NCBI GenBank assembly: GCA_029936675.1
Contig: JAPYSB010000010.1
Span: 1 to 64,000 of the forward strand
Origin: Dehalococcoidia bacterium
Lineage (GTDB): Bacteria; Chloroflexota; Dehalococcoidia; Lucifugimonadales; UBA826
DNA length: 64,000 nt
Direction of reading: 5' to 3'
The position numbers and the translations under genes were made by a program. Positions within the stretch are counted from its first letter, which is position 1, and each line of letters begins with the position of its first letter. This document shows positions 36,464 through 45,349 of the stretch, one piece after another. The notes beneath the pieces were generated by a model. The model was not told the DNA's origin, did not search any database, and saw only the letters and a program-made list of their open reading frames with translations.

Positions 36464-37312
36464 CTAATTTATTGCATTTGCTCTTTCTTCAAGAGTTGCT
36501 ATCTTAAATATGGTCCAATGTCGCAGTTGGGCTATATCTGTTCCATTTTGATCCTGCAAAAGCACATCAAAGTTGACGAAATGATGGGCTTTTCTCTCGT
36601 AGGCATCAACCATATGGGCGGCTCCGATCACTTGACTTCCAACCGGAACCACGTTCAAATGCTGGATCCGGCTCCTGGTGTGCATTGAGGAAGGTATATC
36701 GTAATTGTGTCTCATCAACTGTTCGGCCCATCCGGCTGTCCACGATGGATGGGCGATAGGATTACTACCAACGAACAATGGGTTGTTCGTTGGTTGTTTC
36801 TCCGAGGTGAATTCGGCTGCTGTCTCGACAGTAAAATCAACCTTCTTGGCAGCCCAATCAACCCCAATTTCAGCGGTCTCCAGCGTCAGTGATTTTTTCT
36901 TTTGTCCTTCTTCAGTCGGGTTTAACGAGGTCGACCGAACGAATTCGCTGGCCCAATCAGCCTTCCCTAGACCAACTTTGCCTACCACACAGACTACCTC
37001 TTCTTCGTTAATCATCTCTACAGACCAAGATTTTGCGGTATTTTCCTCCGTTGCCCTTATGGTAAGTAGGTCTCCAGGAATTGTTGGTTGTCGGAAAGAG
37101 TATTCCGCCCAACCGACTTTTAGCCATTCTTCTCCTAGAGCCTCTAATATTGTATCTGTAGCCCAGCCCCATACCGTTACGCCTCCCACCAACGCTCCGG
37201 GAAAACCATAGGCTTTAGCAATCTCTGTGGAATGTATAGGATTCGATATATCCGGACTGTCCTCGTGCCCGAGGTAGGCGGTTACGGAATTTTCGATGAC
37301 TTTTTGTGCCAT
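36464..37312 (-). CDS. Double hot-dog protein, MaoC-like dehydratase
   Basis: The 282-residue protein has two hot-dog halves. An N-terminal one contains NPIHSTEIAKAYGFPGALVGGVTVWGW (signature region shown in part) with the MaoC-type Asp/His region. A C-terminal one has HTRSRIQHLNVVPVGSQV. It would hydrate an enoyl-CoA or act as a thioesterase-like protein. GAGGTGAG precedes the ATG. It converges with the enoyl-CoA hydratase gene with five bases between them. Confidence 0.75.
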   Translation of the reverse strand: MAQKVIENSVTAYLGHEDSPDISNPIHSTEIAKAYGFPGALVGGVTVWGWATDTILEALGEEWLKVGWAEYSFRQPTIPGDLLTIRATEENTAKSWSVEMINEEEVVCVVGKVGLGKADWASEFVRSTSLNPTEEGQKKKSLTLETAEIGVDWAAKKVDFTVETAAEFTSEKQPTNNPLFVGSNPIAHPSWTAGWAEQLMRHNYDIPSSMHTRSRIQHLNVVPVGSQVIGAAHMVDAYERKAHHFVNFDVLLQDQNGTDIAQLRHWTIFKIATLEERANAIN

Positions 37313-37389
37313 AGACTCACCTCTTTAATTTAACTCATTTGGATTCGTAATGTAGGATACTTGATAGTTGTCGGATTTGTCTTTTATTT

Positions 37390-38256
37390 TTAGAGTGACA
37401 TGCAAAGATTTCTTATTGCGTCGGCGATTAAATTTGTGTTTTCCATCGGTAAAAAATGAGAGTGCTCTGGATACCTTTGTACAGTCGCATTAGGGAACAT
37501 GTTACCCAAATCATCTCGAGTGATGGATGGTCCGAAATCATCAAAACTTTCAGTAGATTTCATAGCCCTAGCTAACAGGATTGATACCGGGTTTTCGTAA
37601 CCTTTTAGGCATTCAAGGACGGCAGGGTTTATATAGGCACCATACATTGCGGCTTCCGCCGATGGCGGACATGAGAGCCTATAGGAATTTCCTTGTTTTT
37701 CTAAGCCATGCTGACAATAATCCATTAGGACTGCTTTTTCCCAGGAAGCAAAATTTTTGTGCTGTGACAATCGTTCATACATCTGGGAAGGACTTTCCCA
37801 CTCATTTCTTCTTTTTGAAACCGGATGGGAATAATGAAGTTTACCAGTTTCATCCTTCCTTCTATACCTTTGATCAACAAATAAACTCGGATCACAGAGG
37901 ACCAGTCCTTTGACGATATCATCCATCTTTGTCGCAACAGAGGTTATTACGTGCCCCCCCATGGAATGTCCGATACCTACAACGTTTCTTAATTCCATTG
38001 TTTCGATTATTTTAATCACGTCGGGAACAAAAGAATCCCAAGGAAATGGTGGCTGAGTGTTCGTACTTTTTCCGTGACCTCTTAGGTCAATGGAAATGCA
38101 ATGACATCCTTCCAGTTTTTCGATGACACGGCCCCAAATACGACCATGGAACCCGGTGGCGTGGCAGAAGACCAAAGTAGGACTATTGCCTTCCCATTCG
38201 TATATCGTATTTTGGTAATCCTTAATAGGAATTTCAATAGTTGTCGGCTCTTTCAA
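37390..38256 (-). CDS. Alpha/beta hydrolase
   Basis: The 288-residue hydrolase has the oxyanion region FCHATGFHGRIW, the nucleophile elbow GIGHSMGGH (Ser in GxSxG), and the catalytic His in PEHSHFLPME near the C-terminus. TTG start with AAGGA nine bases upstream. It may be an esterase, lactonase or haloalkane-type enzyme; the substrate is not predictable. Confidence 0.88.
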   Translation of the reverse strand: MKEPTTIEIPIKDYQNTIYEWEGNSPTLVFCHATGFHGRIWGRVIEKLEGCHCISIDLRGHGKSTNTQPPFPWDSFVPDVIKIIETMELRNVVGIGHSMGGHVITSVATKMDDIVKGLVLCDPSLFVDQRYRRKDETGKLHYSHPVSKRRNEWESPSQMYERLSQHKNFASWEKAVLMDYCQHGLEKQGNSYRLSCPPSAEAAMYGAYINPAVLECLKGYENPVSILLARAMKSTESFDDFGPSITRDDLGNMFPNATVQRYPEHSHFLPMENTNLIADAIRNLCMSL

Positions 38257-38269
38257 GAATAAAATCCTT

Positions 38270-38305
38270 TGGGCAAAAAGAGACCGCAGTCAATGCTGCG
38301 GCCTC
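38270..38305 (-). terminator. Rho-independent terminator after the aldolase gene
   Basis: CCGCAG (38284-38289) pairs with CTGCGG (38296-38301) around a six-base loop. On the minus strand the stem is followed by CTCTTTTTG. It ends the 40036-38327 transcript and separates it from the hydrolase gene. Confidence 0.75.
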
Positions 38306-38326
38306 CTTTTGTCCATTTGATGTGGT

Positions 38327-39220
38327 TTACCAAGCCATTTTACGGCCCATTTCCTTCCGCAATTTATCAGCTATGCTTTCATCTGGGACATGTACAATTC
38401 TCGCCCCGATTTCATGTAATGCATGTCTAGCTCGTTCTTCTATAGTGAGATTTTCATCCTGCCAACTGCACAAAAAGGTTAAACCAGATTTATCGCAGGC
38501 CCTTTTGACTATATTTCTAGCCTCGTCCATTTCCTTTGTATAGGGAGGGTCATGAAGGTCTGGATCACCATGAGACATACCCATATCGCCGGGCCCCCAC
38601 TCGGCAAACGAAATTCCAGGTACCGCAGCAATATTGTCCGCATCTGGTAAGCAAAACCTATCTTCAATTTTAAGACCCAATAGGAGTTCACCATTTGGGT
38701 TCAACGGCCATGGGTCCGCCTTCCTCATATATTCTGTCGGATCCATATCCCATATCGCCGCTGGTTCTCGTTGCCCGCCCCCACCTCGTAAACCTTCCGG
38801 TATGCCTTGATCTCTTCCAATGGTCTGGAAGACATATCGTGAGGCCGCCACAAACATTGCAACGGCGTCTGCTCTTCTAGTATGAGTATGTAGGATACCG
38901 TGTACCCCTGTTGACAGCACATGTCTGATTTGCCAGGCATTATATATGACCTCTTCTGGGGTCATGCAGTTTGAAGGAACGGTTGTGATAACCGTTGGTG
39001 TGAGATGGCCACTTGGAGTCGGCCCACCATCCCTCAGTCCCTTCATGAATTTACTTAAACCGACGGTATCAAAAGGGTGATGCTCAAAATCATACTGGAT
39101 CAAATCAGCCCAAGTTTGAGACATCTCTTTACCGTTCTCGTAGGTCAACTCTCCCGCGGAAACGGCAAAAATTGCCTGACCTTGTTCAATGAGTTCTATA
39201 CATTTATTAATTCTGCTCAT
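38327..39220 (-). CDS. HpcH/HpaI aldolase-family protein
   Basis: About 297 residues from the ATG at 39220, chosen because GGAGG lies eight bases upstream. The family signatures are the GILHTHTRRADAVAMFVAASR region, LGLKIED (metal Glu/Asp), and GISFAEWGPGDMGMSHGDPD (glycine-rich strand with metal Asp). These enzymes cleave 2-keto-3-deoxy acids or 4-hydroxy-2-ketoacids into pyruvate plus an aldehyde, a logical next step after the sugar-acid dehydratases encoded elsewhere in the window. The upstream SDR gene is in the same direction. Confidence 0.86.
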   Translation of the reverse strand: MSRINKCIELIEQGQAIFAVSAGELTYENGKEMSQTWADLIQYDFEHHPFDTVGLSKFMKGLRDGGPTPSGHLTPTVITTVPSNCMTPEEVIYNAWQIRHVLSTGVHGILHTHTRRADAVAMFVAASRYVFQTIGRDQGIPEGLRGGGGQREPAAIWDMDPTEYMRKADPWPLNPNGELLLGLKIEDRFCLPDADNIAAVPGISFAEWGPGDMGMSHGDPDLHDPPYTKEMDEARNIVKRACDKSGLTFLCSWQDENLTIEERARHALHEIGARIVHVPDESIADKLRKEMGRKMAW

Positions 39221-39286
39221 ACATTTTTCCTCCATACTCAGTTACAGATATTTTAATCGAAGCTACACAGAACGCAATTTTTGAGA

Positions 39287-40036
39287 TTATTGAGCTATAT
39301 AACCACCATCGATAACGAGTTCAGTTCCCGTCACAAAGGAAGCTTCGTCAGATGCTAGAAATAGAACTCCATAGGCTACTTCAATCGATTCCCCGGTCCT
39401 TCGCAAAGGTGTCTGGGCGACATACTCGTCCCGTTTGCTTGCAATCCCATGATTCGAAGAGGTCATAGGAGGCATGAAGCCGGGATGCACCGTATTTACA
39501 CGTACTCCATATGGTCCATATCTTACTGCCATGGCTTTACTGAAAATTCTGACTGAGCCTTTAGAGGCGTGATAGGCGGGATGCCCGTATTCTCCTCCAA
39601 CAAATCCCATGATTGAAGATATATTTACTATTGACCCTCCACCTTGGGACTTCATAATTTCCGCGGCTGTCTTTGTTCCCAGGAAAACTCCAGTCGAATT
39701 GACATTCATTATGTTGTTCCAATCATCAGTACTCAACAAATCAGAAGTAGACGTACTACTGATGCCGGCGTTGTTTACTAAGATGTCTACGGAGCCATAT
39801 TTACTCAGTACGTTGTCAGACATTGTTTGCCAATTCTCTTCACTAGAAACATCACAAATTTCGAAATGTGCGTTGCCTCCAGCTTCAGATATTTCCTCAA
39901 CCAAGCGTTGTCCGGATTCGGAATCTACGTCGGCTAAGATGACATTCGCCCCTTCGCTAGCAAACAATTTAGATTCTGAAGACCCCATTCCATTGCTTGC
40001 TCCTGTGACTATGGCTGTTTTACCTTTCAGTCTCAT
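39287..40036 (-). CDS. Short-chain dehydrogenase/reductase
   Basis: About 249 residues from the ATG at 40036, which has GGAGG six bases upstream; the frame is open to 40075. Visible motifs are TGASNGMGSSES (cofactor), NNAG, the Ser of NISSIMG, and YHASK (catalytic Tyr-Lys), with the C-terminal FVTGTELVIDGGY. NAD(P)-dependent alcohol or keto reductase. It is probably co-transcribed with the aldolase gene. Confidence 0.92.
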   Translation of the reverse strand: MRLKGKTAIVTGASNGMGSSESKLFASEGANVILADVDSESGQRLVEEISEAGGNAHFEICDVSSEENWQTMSDNVLSKYGSVDILVNNAGISSTSTSDLLSTDDWNNIMNVNSTGVFLGTKTAAEIMKSQGGGSIVNISSIMGFVGGEYGHPAYHASKGSVRIFSKAMAVRYGPYGVRVNTVHPGFMPPMTSSNHGIASKRDEYVAQTPLRRTGESIEVAYGVLFLASDEASFVTGTELVIDGGYIAQ

Positions 40037-40150
40037 ATTTACCTCCAAACTCGAACTCGGTTGTAGCTCATCCACTATTTATTTTGTATTATGCTTTGAA
40101 TCTCGGCAAATGTCAGGAAAAGACTAATACATATACTAAAAGGTAATTCT

Positions 40151-40669
40151 ATGGATTTCAGGGAAATATTGAAACTTCAATTTGACGAATACGAATCAGC
40201 AACAGAAAAGCTGATGGATGGATTAAGCCACGAAGAAAGACGATTCATGCCGTCTGAAGAATCGCATCATATAGATTTCGCTTTATGGCATGCATCAAGA
40301 GCTGAGGATATTCTTTTGAATTACGGGGTGAGAGAAGAGGAGCAATTATGGATCAGAGGTGGATGGGCAGAAAAAATGAGTATCCCACCGACCGACACCG
40401 GCCTGGGATACACCGGCCAGCAAGTAAAAGATATGCCGGTAATTTCTCTTGATGATTTACTTGCCTATTTTAAGGCTGTTAGGGCGGAGACACTTGAATG
40501 TGTAAGGACTATCGAGCCCGATGAAATGGACAAAAGATCTCCTTTTGAGCGTTTACATCGCCAACTACCAGAAGTGACTAAAGGTGGTGTTTTAGCCCAC
40601 ATGGTCGTCGAACCATGTCAACATCTAGGTCAAATAGGATACATTCGAGGAATTATCCAGGGAATGTAA
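40151..40669 (+). CDS. DinB-superfamily protein
   Basis: The 172-residue four-helix protein has the His-bearing segments HHIDFALWHASRAED near residue 39 and LAHMVVEPCQHLGQIGYIRG at the end, the usual metal-binding layout of DinB/YfiT proteins. These include thiol-dependent transferases, but most have no known reaction. It is followed after 22 bases by the CoA-transferase gene. Confidence 0.8.
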   Translation: MDFREILKLQFDEYESATEKLMDGLSHEERRFMPSEESHHIDFALWHASRAEDILLNYGVREEEQLWIRGGWAEKMSIPPTDTGLGYTGQQVKDMPVISLDDLLAYFKAVRAETLECVRTIEPDEMDKRSPFERLHRQLPEVTKGGVLAHMVVEPCQHLGQIGYIRGIIQGM

Positions 40670-40691
40670 TTTTCTCAGAAAGGTTGAACAC

Positions 40692-43178
40692 GTGAGTTTA
40701 GGTAATACCCAGGTTTTAAGTGGTCTAAGAATAATCGAGATTGGCAGGGATGTATCCACTGCCTATGCCGCAAGGTTTTTCGCTATTTATGGGGCCGAAG
40801 TGATTGTTATAGAACCCCCAGAAGGCCATAACATAAGATGGCAGCCGCCATGGCCTGAGGATATTCCAGATCCAGAAAAGAGTTTATTGTTTGCTTATCT
40901 CGGTGGAGGGAAAAAGTCAGTTGTAATTGATTTCGATAGTGAGTCCGACCTAGATACTCTACGAAATCTCTTATTGTCTTCCCATGGAGTTCTAGATAGT
41001 TATCCTCCAGGATATCTTGCGAGCTATGGATTAGATTTAAACGATATGTGCGATTTAAAGAAAGATTTGTCGGTGGCCCAAATTAGCCCATACGGACAAT
41101 TTGGACCTCAAGCTCATTGGAAAGCATCATCAATAACAGCGGCAGCATCCGGAGGTCAGATGTATCTGGCCGGAGATATTGATAAACCACCTCTTTTCAC
41201 TGTAGGACATCAGGCCTACTATCAAAGCGGTGTTCAAGGGTTTGGTGCCTTACTGGCAGGCATTTATTCCGCCAAAAGTACTGGGACCGGAGAAATATTT
41301 GATCTTTCCGTGCAGGAAATTCAAGCTGCGACCTTGGAAGGCGGGGGACCCTCCGCTATGTGGTTTGGCGGGGAACAGACTCGAAGTGGTAATAATCCTA
41401 GAGCTCTTTGGGGTATTTATGAATGTTTGGATGGCTGGATAGGTGTTGCGTCAATGCCGAGACAAACTAAATCTGTATTAGACGCCATGGGGTATTCCGA
41501 AATGAAAAAAGACCCTATATTCAATACTGGAGGGTGGAATCAAGAGTCAGACGATTTGCTTAGAGTACTTGTTCCTGCATTTACGGCAACCAAGACAGCG
41601 AAAGAGATTTTTGAAATAGCAGATCAACACCGGGCCCCGTTTGGAATGATACCGACACCAAAGGATTTGATTGAATGGCCTAACCATCAAGTGACTGGTT
41701 TTTGGAATGAGGTTGATCATCCGTTATTGGGCACTCACTTATACCCTTCAGGCCCTATCGGCTTTAATGGTGACAGGGGAGAATTCGAACCGGCTCCTAG
41801 TATAGGGCAGCACACGGATGAAATAGTTGGAACCCTTCCAAAGTTTGTAGGAGACAAGGAAGCCTTACCCCTGGAGGCTGAAAATCTTCCTATGCCTTTG
41901 TCTGGTGTTAGGGTAATTGATATGACCCAGGTGTGGTCAGGCCCTTATGGGTGCCGGTTCTTGGCGGACATGGGAGCTGATGTTGTAAAAGTGGAGGGAC
42001 CTACATTTCCTGACCCAGTTAGAACCGCAGGAGGTGCTCGCGAAACCCCAGACATAGATCTCGCTCCATATTTTAATGAATACAACAGAGGGAAAAAGGG
42101 ATTATCACTCGACTTTAAAAAGCCAGAAGGTATGAAAGTCCTAAGAGAACTGGTGGCAACAGCGGATGTATTTGTCGAAAATTGGTCTTCAGGCGTTGCC
42201 GAAAGGAACAGTTTGTCATATGAGGACCTAAAGGTAATAAAACCTGATTTAGTCTACATATCTATGCCAGGATTTGGCCATCAGGGGCCTGATTCTTCAA
42301 GGGTAGGTTTCGGGCCCACAATTGAACAAATGGGTGGACTAGTAGCTTTGCAAGGATATGAGGGGGGACCACCCCATAAATCGGGAATATCTTATGGAGA
42401 TCCTATCGCTGGCTCGACCTGCGCTGCGTCTGTTATAGCTTCTTTGGTGTACAGAGAAAAAACAGGTGAAGGGATGTACTGTGTAATCCCTCAAAGGGAC
42501 GGTGTTACCGGATTGGTGGGTGAGTATTTTGTTGCAGAATCTCTGGGAATTGAACTGCCTGTACGGACTAGTCCCAGACACCTCAAATCTGCCCCGCACA
42601 ACGTGTATGAAACCCTTCCAGATAAAGAAGGGAGACCAATAATGGGCCTTTTAGCACGGAGCCCAAACCCGGAAATTGTCGACTATGCCTTTGATAGGTG
42701 GGTCGCGATCGACTGCCAAACAGATGAAGGATGGGAGAAGATTGTTGAAATTATTGGGGAAGAACGATTACGGGATGAAAAATTCCAGGCAGCAGAAAAT
42801 CGAAGAAAATATGTGGAAGAAATCGACGAAGTGATTTCAGCATGGACCAAAAATCAAGATGCTGAAGAGATATCCAAGGTATTTCAGAATGCCGGAGTCT
42901 GTGCAGCACCGGTGATGTCCCCGGCGCTGTTGATGAATGATGCTCATATGTTAGAAAGGGAAAGCTTTATAACGGTGGTTCACGATATCGCTGGCGAACA
43001 CCTGGTATCAAGACCATCATGGCGAGCCAAAAGACGTACAGAATTGCCGGCAAAATCAGGCCCCTGCTTTGGTGCTGACAGTGATGAAATATTAGCTGAA
43101 TTAGGATATTCGGAGAAACATATTGAAGATTTATATGAGAATGGAGTAACTTCCCGAAATTTGCTGGGTGGAAGATAA
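40692..43178 (+). CDS. Tandem two-domain CaiB/BaiF (family III) CoA-transferase
   Basis: The 828-residue protein contains two complete family III units: residues 10-390 or so (GLRIIEIGRDVSTAYAARF) and 402-828 (GVRVIDMTQVWSGPYGCRF). In single-domain enzymes the catalytic aspartate lies in a GD-x-x-x-G segment. The C-terminal copy keeps it as GISYGDPIAG (D570). The N-terminal copy has VGHQAYYQSG, with H173 where Asp is expected. The two units may form an intramolecular version of the interlocked dimer with a single active half. The protein moves CoA between carboxylic acids. GTG start. Confidence 0.9.
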   Translation: MSLGNTQVLSGLRIIEIGRDVSTAYAARFFAIYGAEVIVIEPPEGHNIRWQPPWPEDIPDPEKSLLFAYLGGGKKSVVIDFDSESDLDTLRNLLLSSHGVLDSYPPGYLASYGLDLNDMCDLKKDLSVAQISPYGQFGPQAHWKASSITAAASGGQMYLAGDIDKPPLFTVGHQAYYQSGVQGFGALLAGIYSAKSTGTGEIFDLSVQEIQAATLEGGGPSAMWFGGEQTRSGNNPRALWGIYECLDGWIGVASMPRQTKSVLDAMGYSEMKKDPIFNTGGWNQESDDLLRVLVPAFTATKTAKEIFEIADQHRAPFGMIPTPKDLIEWPNHQVTGFWNEVDHPLLGTHLYPSGPIGFNGDRGEFEPAPSIGQHTDEIVGTLPKFVGDKEALPLEAENLPMPLSGVRVIDMTQVWSGPYGCRFLADMGADVVKVEGPTFPDPVRTAGGARETPDIDLAPYFNEYNRGKKGLSLDFKKPEGMKVLRELVATADVFVENWSSGVAERNSLSYEDLKVIKPDLVYISMPGFGHQGPDSSRVGFGPTIEQMGGLVALQGYEGGPPHKSGISYGDPIAGSTCAASVIASLVYREKTGEGMYCVIPQRDGVTGLVGEYFVAESLGIELPVRTSPRHLKSAPHNVYETLPDKEGRPIMGLLARSPNPEIVDYAFDRWVAIDCQTDEGWEKIVEIIGEERLRDEKFQAAENRRKYVEEIDEVISAWTKNQDAEEISKVFQNAGVCAAPVMSPALLMNDAHMLERESFITVVHDIAGEHLVSRPSWRAKRRTELPAKSGPCFGADSDEILAELGYSEKHIEDLYENGVTSRNLLGGR

Positions 43179-43197
43179 ATCCCTAAGGAACGTTGTA

Positions 43198-43737
43198 ATG
43201 GAAAATGGACAGGAAGTATGGATTATTAGCGGGGTTCCAGCGGCGGGGAAAACAAATACTTCAAAAGCACTTGCAAGCACCTTTGATAGAGCAGCTGTTA
43301 TCAGCAGAGATGAATTGCAAGGTCAGATAATCTCAGGAAATGTATGGCCCGATGGAAAACCAACATCTGAAGCGGATTTACAGATCGACATGAACGTTCG
43401 AAACCAATGCGCCTTGGCCAATTCATACCTACATCACGGATTTGTACCTATATGTGACGATGTCGTCGGTAAACAACAATTAGATGTATACCAGTCAAAG
43501 TTGAAAACCTCTGCTGTTTATCTGGTTACCCTGAATCCTCCTTATGCTATTGTTCGGCAAAGAGACGCCGACAGGCCTGCTGAGGATAGATTTGCTAACC
43601 CTGCGCGATGGAACCTACTCTACCAATATATAGAGACCCTTAATGGGATAGGGTTGTGGTTCGATAACTCAAATATGACGGTGGAGCAATCGGTCGAATA
43701 CATATTGGGCAATAAGACTAAATGTTTAGTTAACTAA
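43198..43737 (+). CDS. P-loop kinase-like ATP-binding protein
   Basis: From the ATG at 43198 (AAGGA upstream; a GTG at 43168 overlaps the previous gene) the protein has 179 residues. It carries the Walker A GVPAAGKTNTSKALA near residues 12-26, an SRDELQ segment, and an Arg-rich lid RQRDADRPAEDR. The layout is like small kinases of the shikimate/chloramphenicol-phosphotransferase or zeta-toxin type. The substrate is unknown. No antitoxin-like partner is adjacent, so a toxin role is not supported. Confidence 0.75.
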   Translation: MENGQEVWIISGVPAAGKTNTSKALASTFDRAAVISRDELQGQIISGNVWPDGKPTSEADLQIDMNVRNQCALANSYLHHGFVPICDDVVGKQQLDVYQSKLKTSAVYLVTLNPPYAIVRQRDADRPAEDRFANPARWNLLYQYIETLNGIGLWFDNSNMTVEQSVEYILGNKTKCLVN

Positions 43738-43753
43738 ATGGGAGGCGTGGTAA

Positions 43754-44191
43754 ATGCCGAAATTGAGTAAAAACGGAATGGAAGAGTTTCTGACCACCGG
43801 TGCAAAAATTCTTAAACTAGGTACTGTTACTGAAGATGCCTATCCGTATGTAAATCCACTTTGGTACAGTTATGAAAACGATGTTTTTCTTGTCGCAGGT
43901 AGGAGTAAGGCAGTATGGGTGAGCCATATCAGAAAAAACCCCAAAACATCACTTTGTATCGACACTTACATAGCTCCCTACACAAGAGTTATTGCAGAAA
44001 CAGACGCTGAAATTCTGGATCCTGAATGGACAGGGGATTGGGAACACTGGGCCCACAGATACCTGGGAGAGAAAGAAGGACATCAGTACTACGAGGATAC
44101 CAAACACATGCCCAGGGTATTGGTGAAGTTGACCCCCAGGAAATTGACCACATGGGCAGGCCCAGGCTGGCACCCACGTTATCAGGGATAG
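43754..44191 (+). CDS. Pyridoxamine 5'-phosphate oxidase-family (split-barrel flavin-binding) protein
   Basis: The 145-residue protein has KILKLGTVTEDAYPYVNPLWY, then VFLVAGRSKAVWVSHIRKNP, the beginning of the FMN or F420 split barrel. A C-terminal PRVLVKLTPRKLTTW strand completes it. These proteins are flavin- or F420-dependent reductases or oxidases; which cofactor cannot be told here. GGGAGG lies six bases before the ATG. Confidence 0.85.
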   Translation: MPKLSKNGMEEFLTTGAKILKLGTVTEDAYPYVNPLWYSYENDVFLVAGRSKAVWVSHIRKNPKTSLCIDTYIAPYTRVIAETDAEILDPEWTGDWEHWAHRYLGEKEGHQYYEDTKHMPRVLVKLTPRKLTTWAGPGWHPRYQG

Positions 44192-44266
44192 ACAGAGTTC
44201 CTAGCCTATTTTCTTTATGGTTCCCAACTTCCTGTTTGATAGGTACTCTTGAGTTAAGATAGCATC

Positions 44267-45346
44267 ATGAAACACGTCATCGTATACAAAGAGGCCGGAA
44301 GATATGCCGGCTGGCCTGCCAACTACGGTATTTGGAACTGGGGAGACGAGATTGTCACCGGGTTCACATTAGGGTTTCATAGCGTTGATGGCGGATTTCA
44401 TTTCAGGGATAAGGACCGGCCTTTTACGACAATGCAGTCCCGCAGCACTGACGGTGGTTTAACCTGGGATACTGGCCCGGCACCATTATCGGCCCCTGGG
44501 GATGTTGCTATTTGTGCTGATGAGCACATGAACCTCTCGCTCGGTCCTTTGCATTCTCGATCCAACCCACCAGAATCATTTAATAAAACCATCCATTTTT
44601 TGAACCCGGATTTTGCCATGCTTATGGGAAGAACTGGTTTGAGGAAAGGCTGCGAGTCATATTTTTTCGTGACATATGATCGATGTCTTACCTGGCAGGG
44701 TCCTTACTCGTTTCCAATGTTTGGAGAGCTCGGGATAGCGGCCCGTACAGATATTATTAAGGATCGATCAGATACCCATAGGGCAAAGTTCTTTCTGTCT
44801 TCTACCAAACCCGACGGTGATGAGGGGAGGGTATTTTGTGCTGAAACGCAAAATGGAGGCCGTTCATTTAAATTTATTTCCTGGATAAGAGAAACCCCGG
44901 AAGGCTTTGATATTATGCCCTCCTCCTTGAAATTGCCCTCTGGCAGACTGATGACAGCCCTTCGCTGTCGCTCCTCTGAAAATAATCGAGGTTGGATTGA
45001 TTTAATGTATTCAGACGATGAGGCTGTTTCGTGGAGCCAACTGTCAAAACCTGTGGCTAATACTGGTGTCGGCGGGAACCCTCCTGCGATGCTCCGTCTT
45101 TCCGATAGCAGAGTATGTTTGATTTACGGTTATAGGGATGAAGGTTCAGGGGTCAGGTATGTTGTAAGTGAAGATGAAGGCGAAACATGGGGAGAGGAGA
45201 TCATTCTTCGGGAAGACGCCGGTAACCACGACATCGGATATCCAAGAGTAGTAGAAAGAGCCGACGGAAACCTAGTTGCAGTCTACTACCACAATGATGT
45301 TGCTGATGGAGAACGATACATCGCGGCAACGATATGGAAGCCCTAG
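44267..45346 (+). CDS. Sialidase-fold (BNR/Asp-box repeat) protein
   Basis: The 359-residue protein contains several Asp-box motifs: STDGGLTWDT, TYDRCLTWQG, TQNGGRSFKF, SDDEAVSWSQ and SEDEGETWGEE, spaced as the blades of a six-bladed beta-propeller. No signal peptide is seen, which is unusual for secreted sialidases, so it may act in the cytoplasm or be exported in another way. Whether the arginine triad of true sialidases is present was not settled. It converges with the TPP enzyme gene. Confidence 0.82.
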   Translation: MKHVIVYKEAGRYAGWPANYGIWNWGDEIVTGFTLGFHSVDGGFHFRDKDRPFTTMQSRSTDGGLTWDTGPAPLSAPGDVAICADEHMNLSLGPLHSRSNPPESFNKTIHFLNPDFAMLMGRTGLRKGCESYFFVTYDRCLTWQGPYSFPMFGELGIAARTDIIKDRSDTHRAKFFLSSTKPDGDEGRVFCAETQNGGRSFKFISWIRETPEGFDIMPSSLKLPSGRLMTALRCRSSENNRGWIDLMYSDDEAVSWSQLSKPVANTGVGGNPPAMLRLSDSRVCLIYGYRDEGSGVRYVVSEDEGETWGEEIILREDAGNHDIGYPRVVERADGNLVAVYYHNDVADGERYIAATIWKP

Positions 45347-45349
45347 TAT

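Noticed and set aside
36705-37211. 168-residue plus-strand frame over the hot-dog gene
   Set aside because: Shadow of the minus-strand gene; composition is Ser/Pro/Thr-rich and no domain is visible.
43198-43737. Zeta-type toxin of a toxin-antitoxin pair
   Set aside because: A P-loop and Arg-rich lid are present, but no antitoxin gene is adjacent; neighbours are metabolic enzymes.
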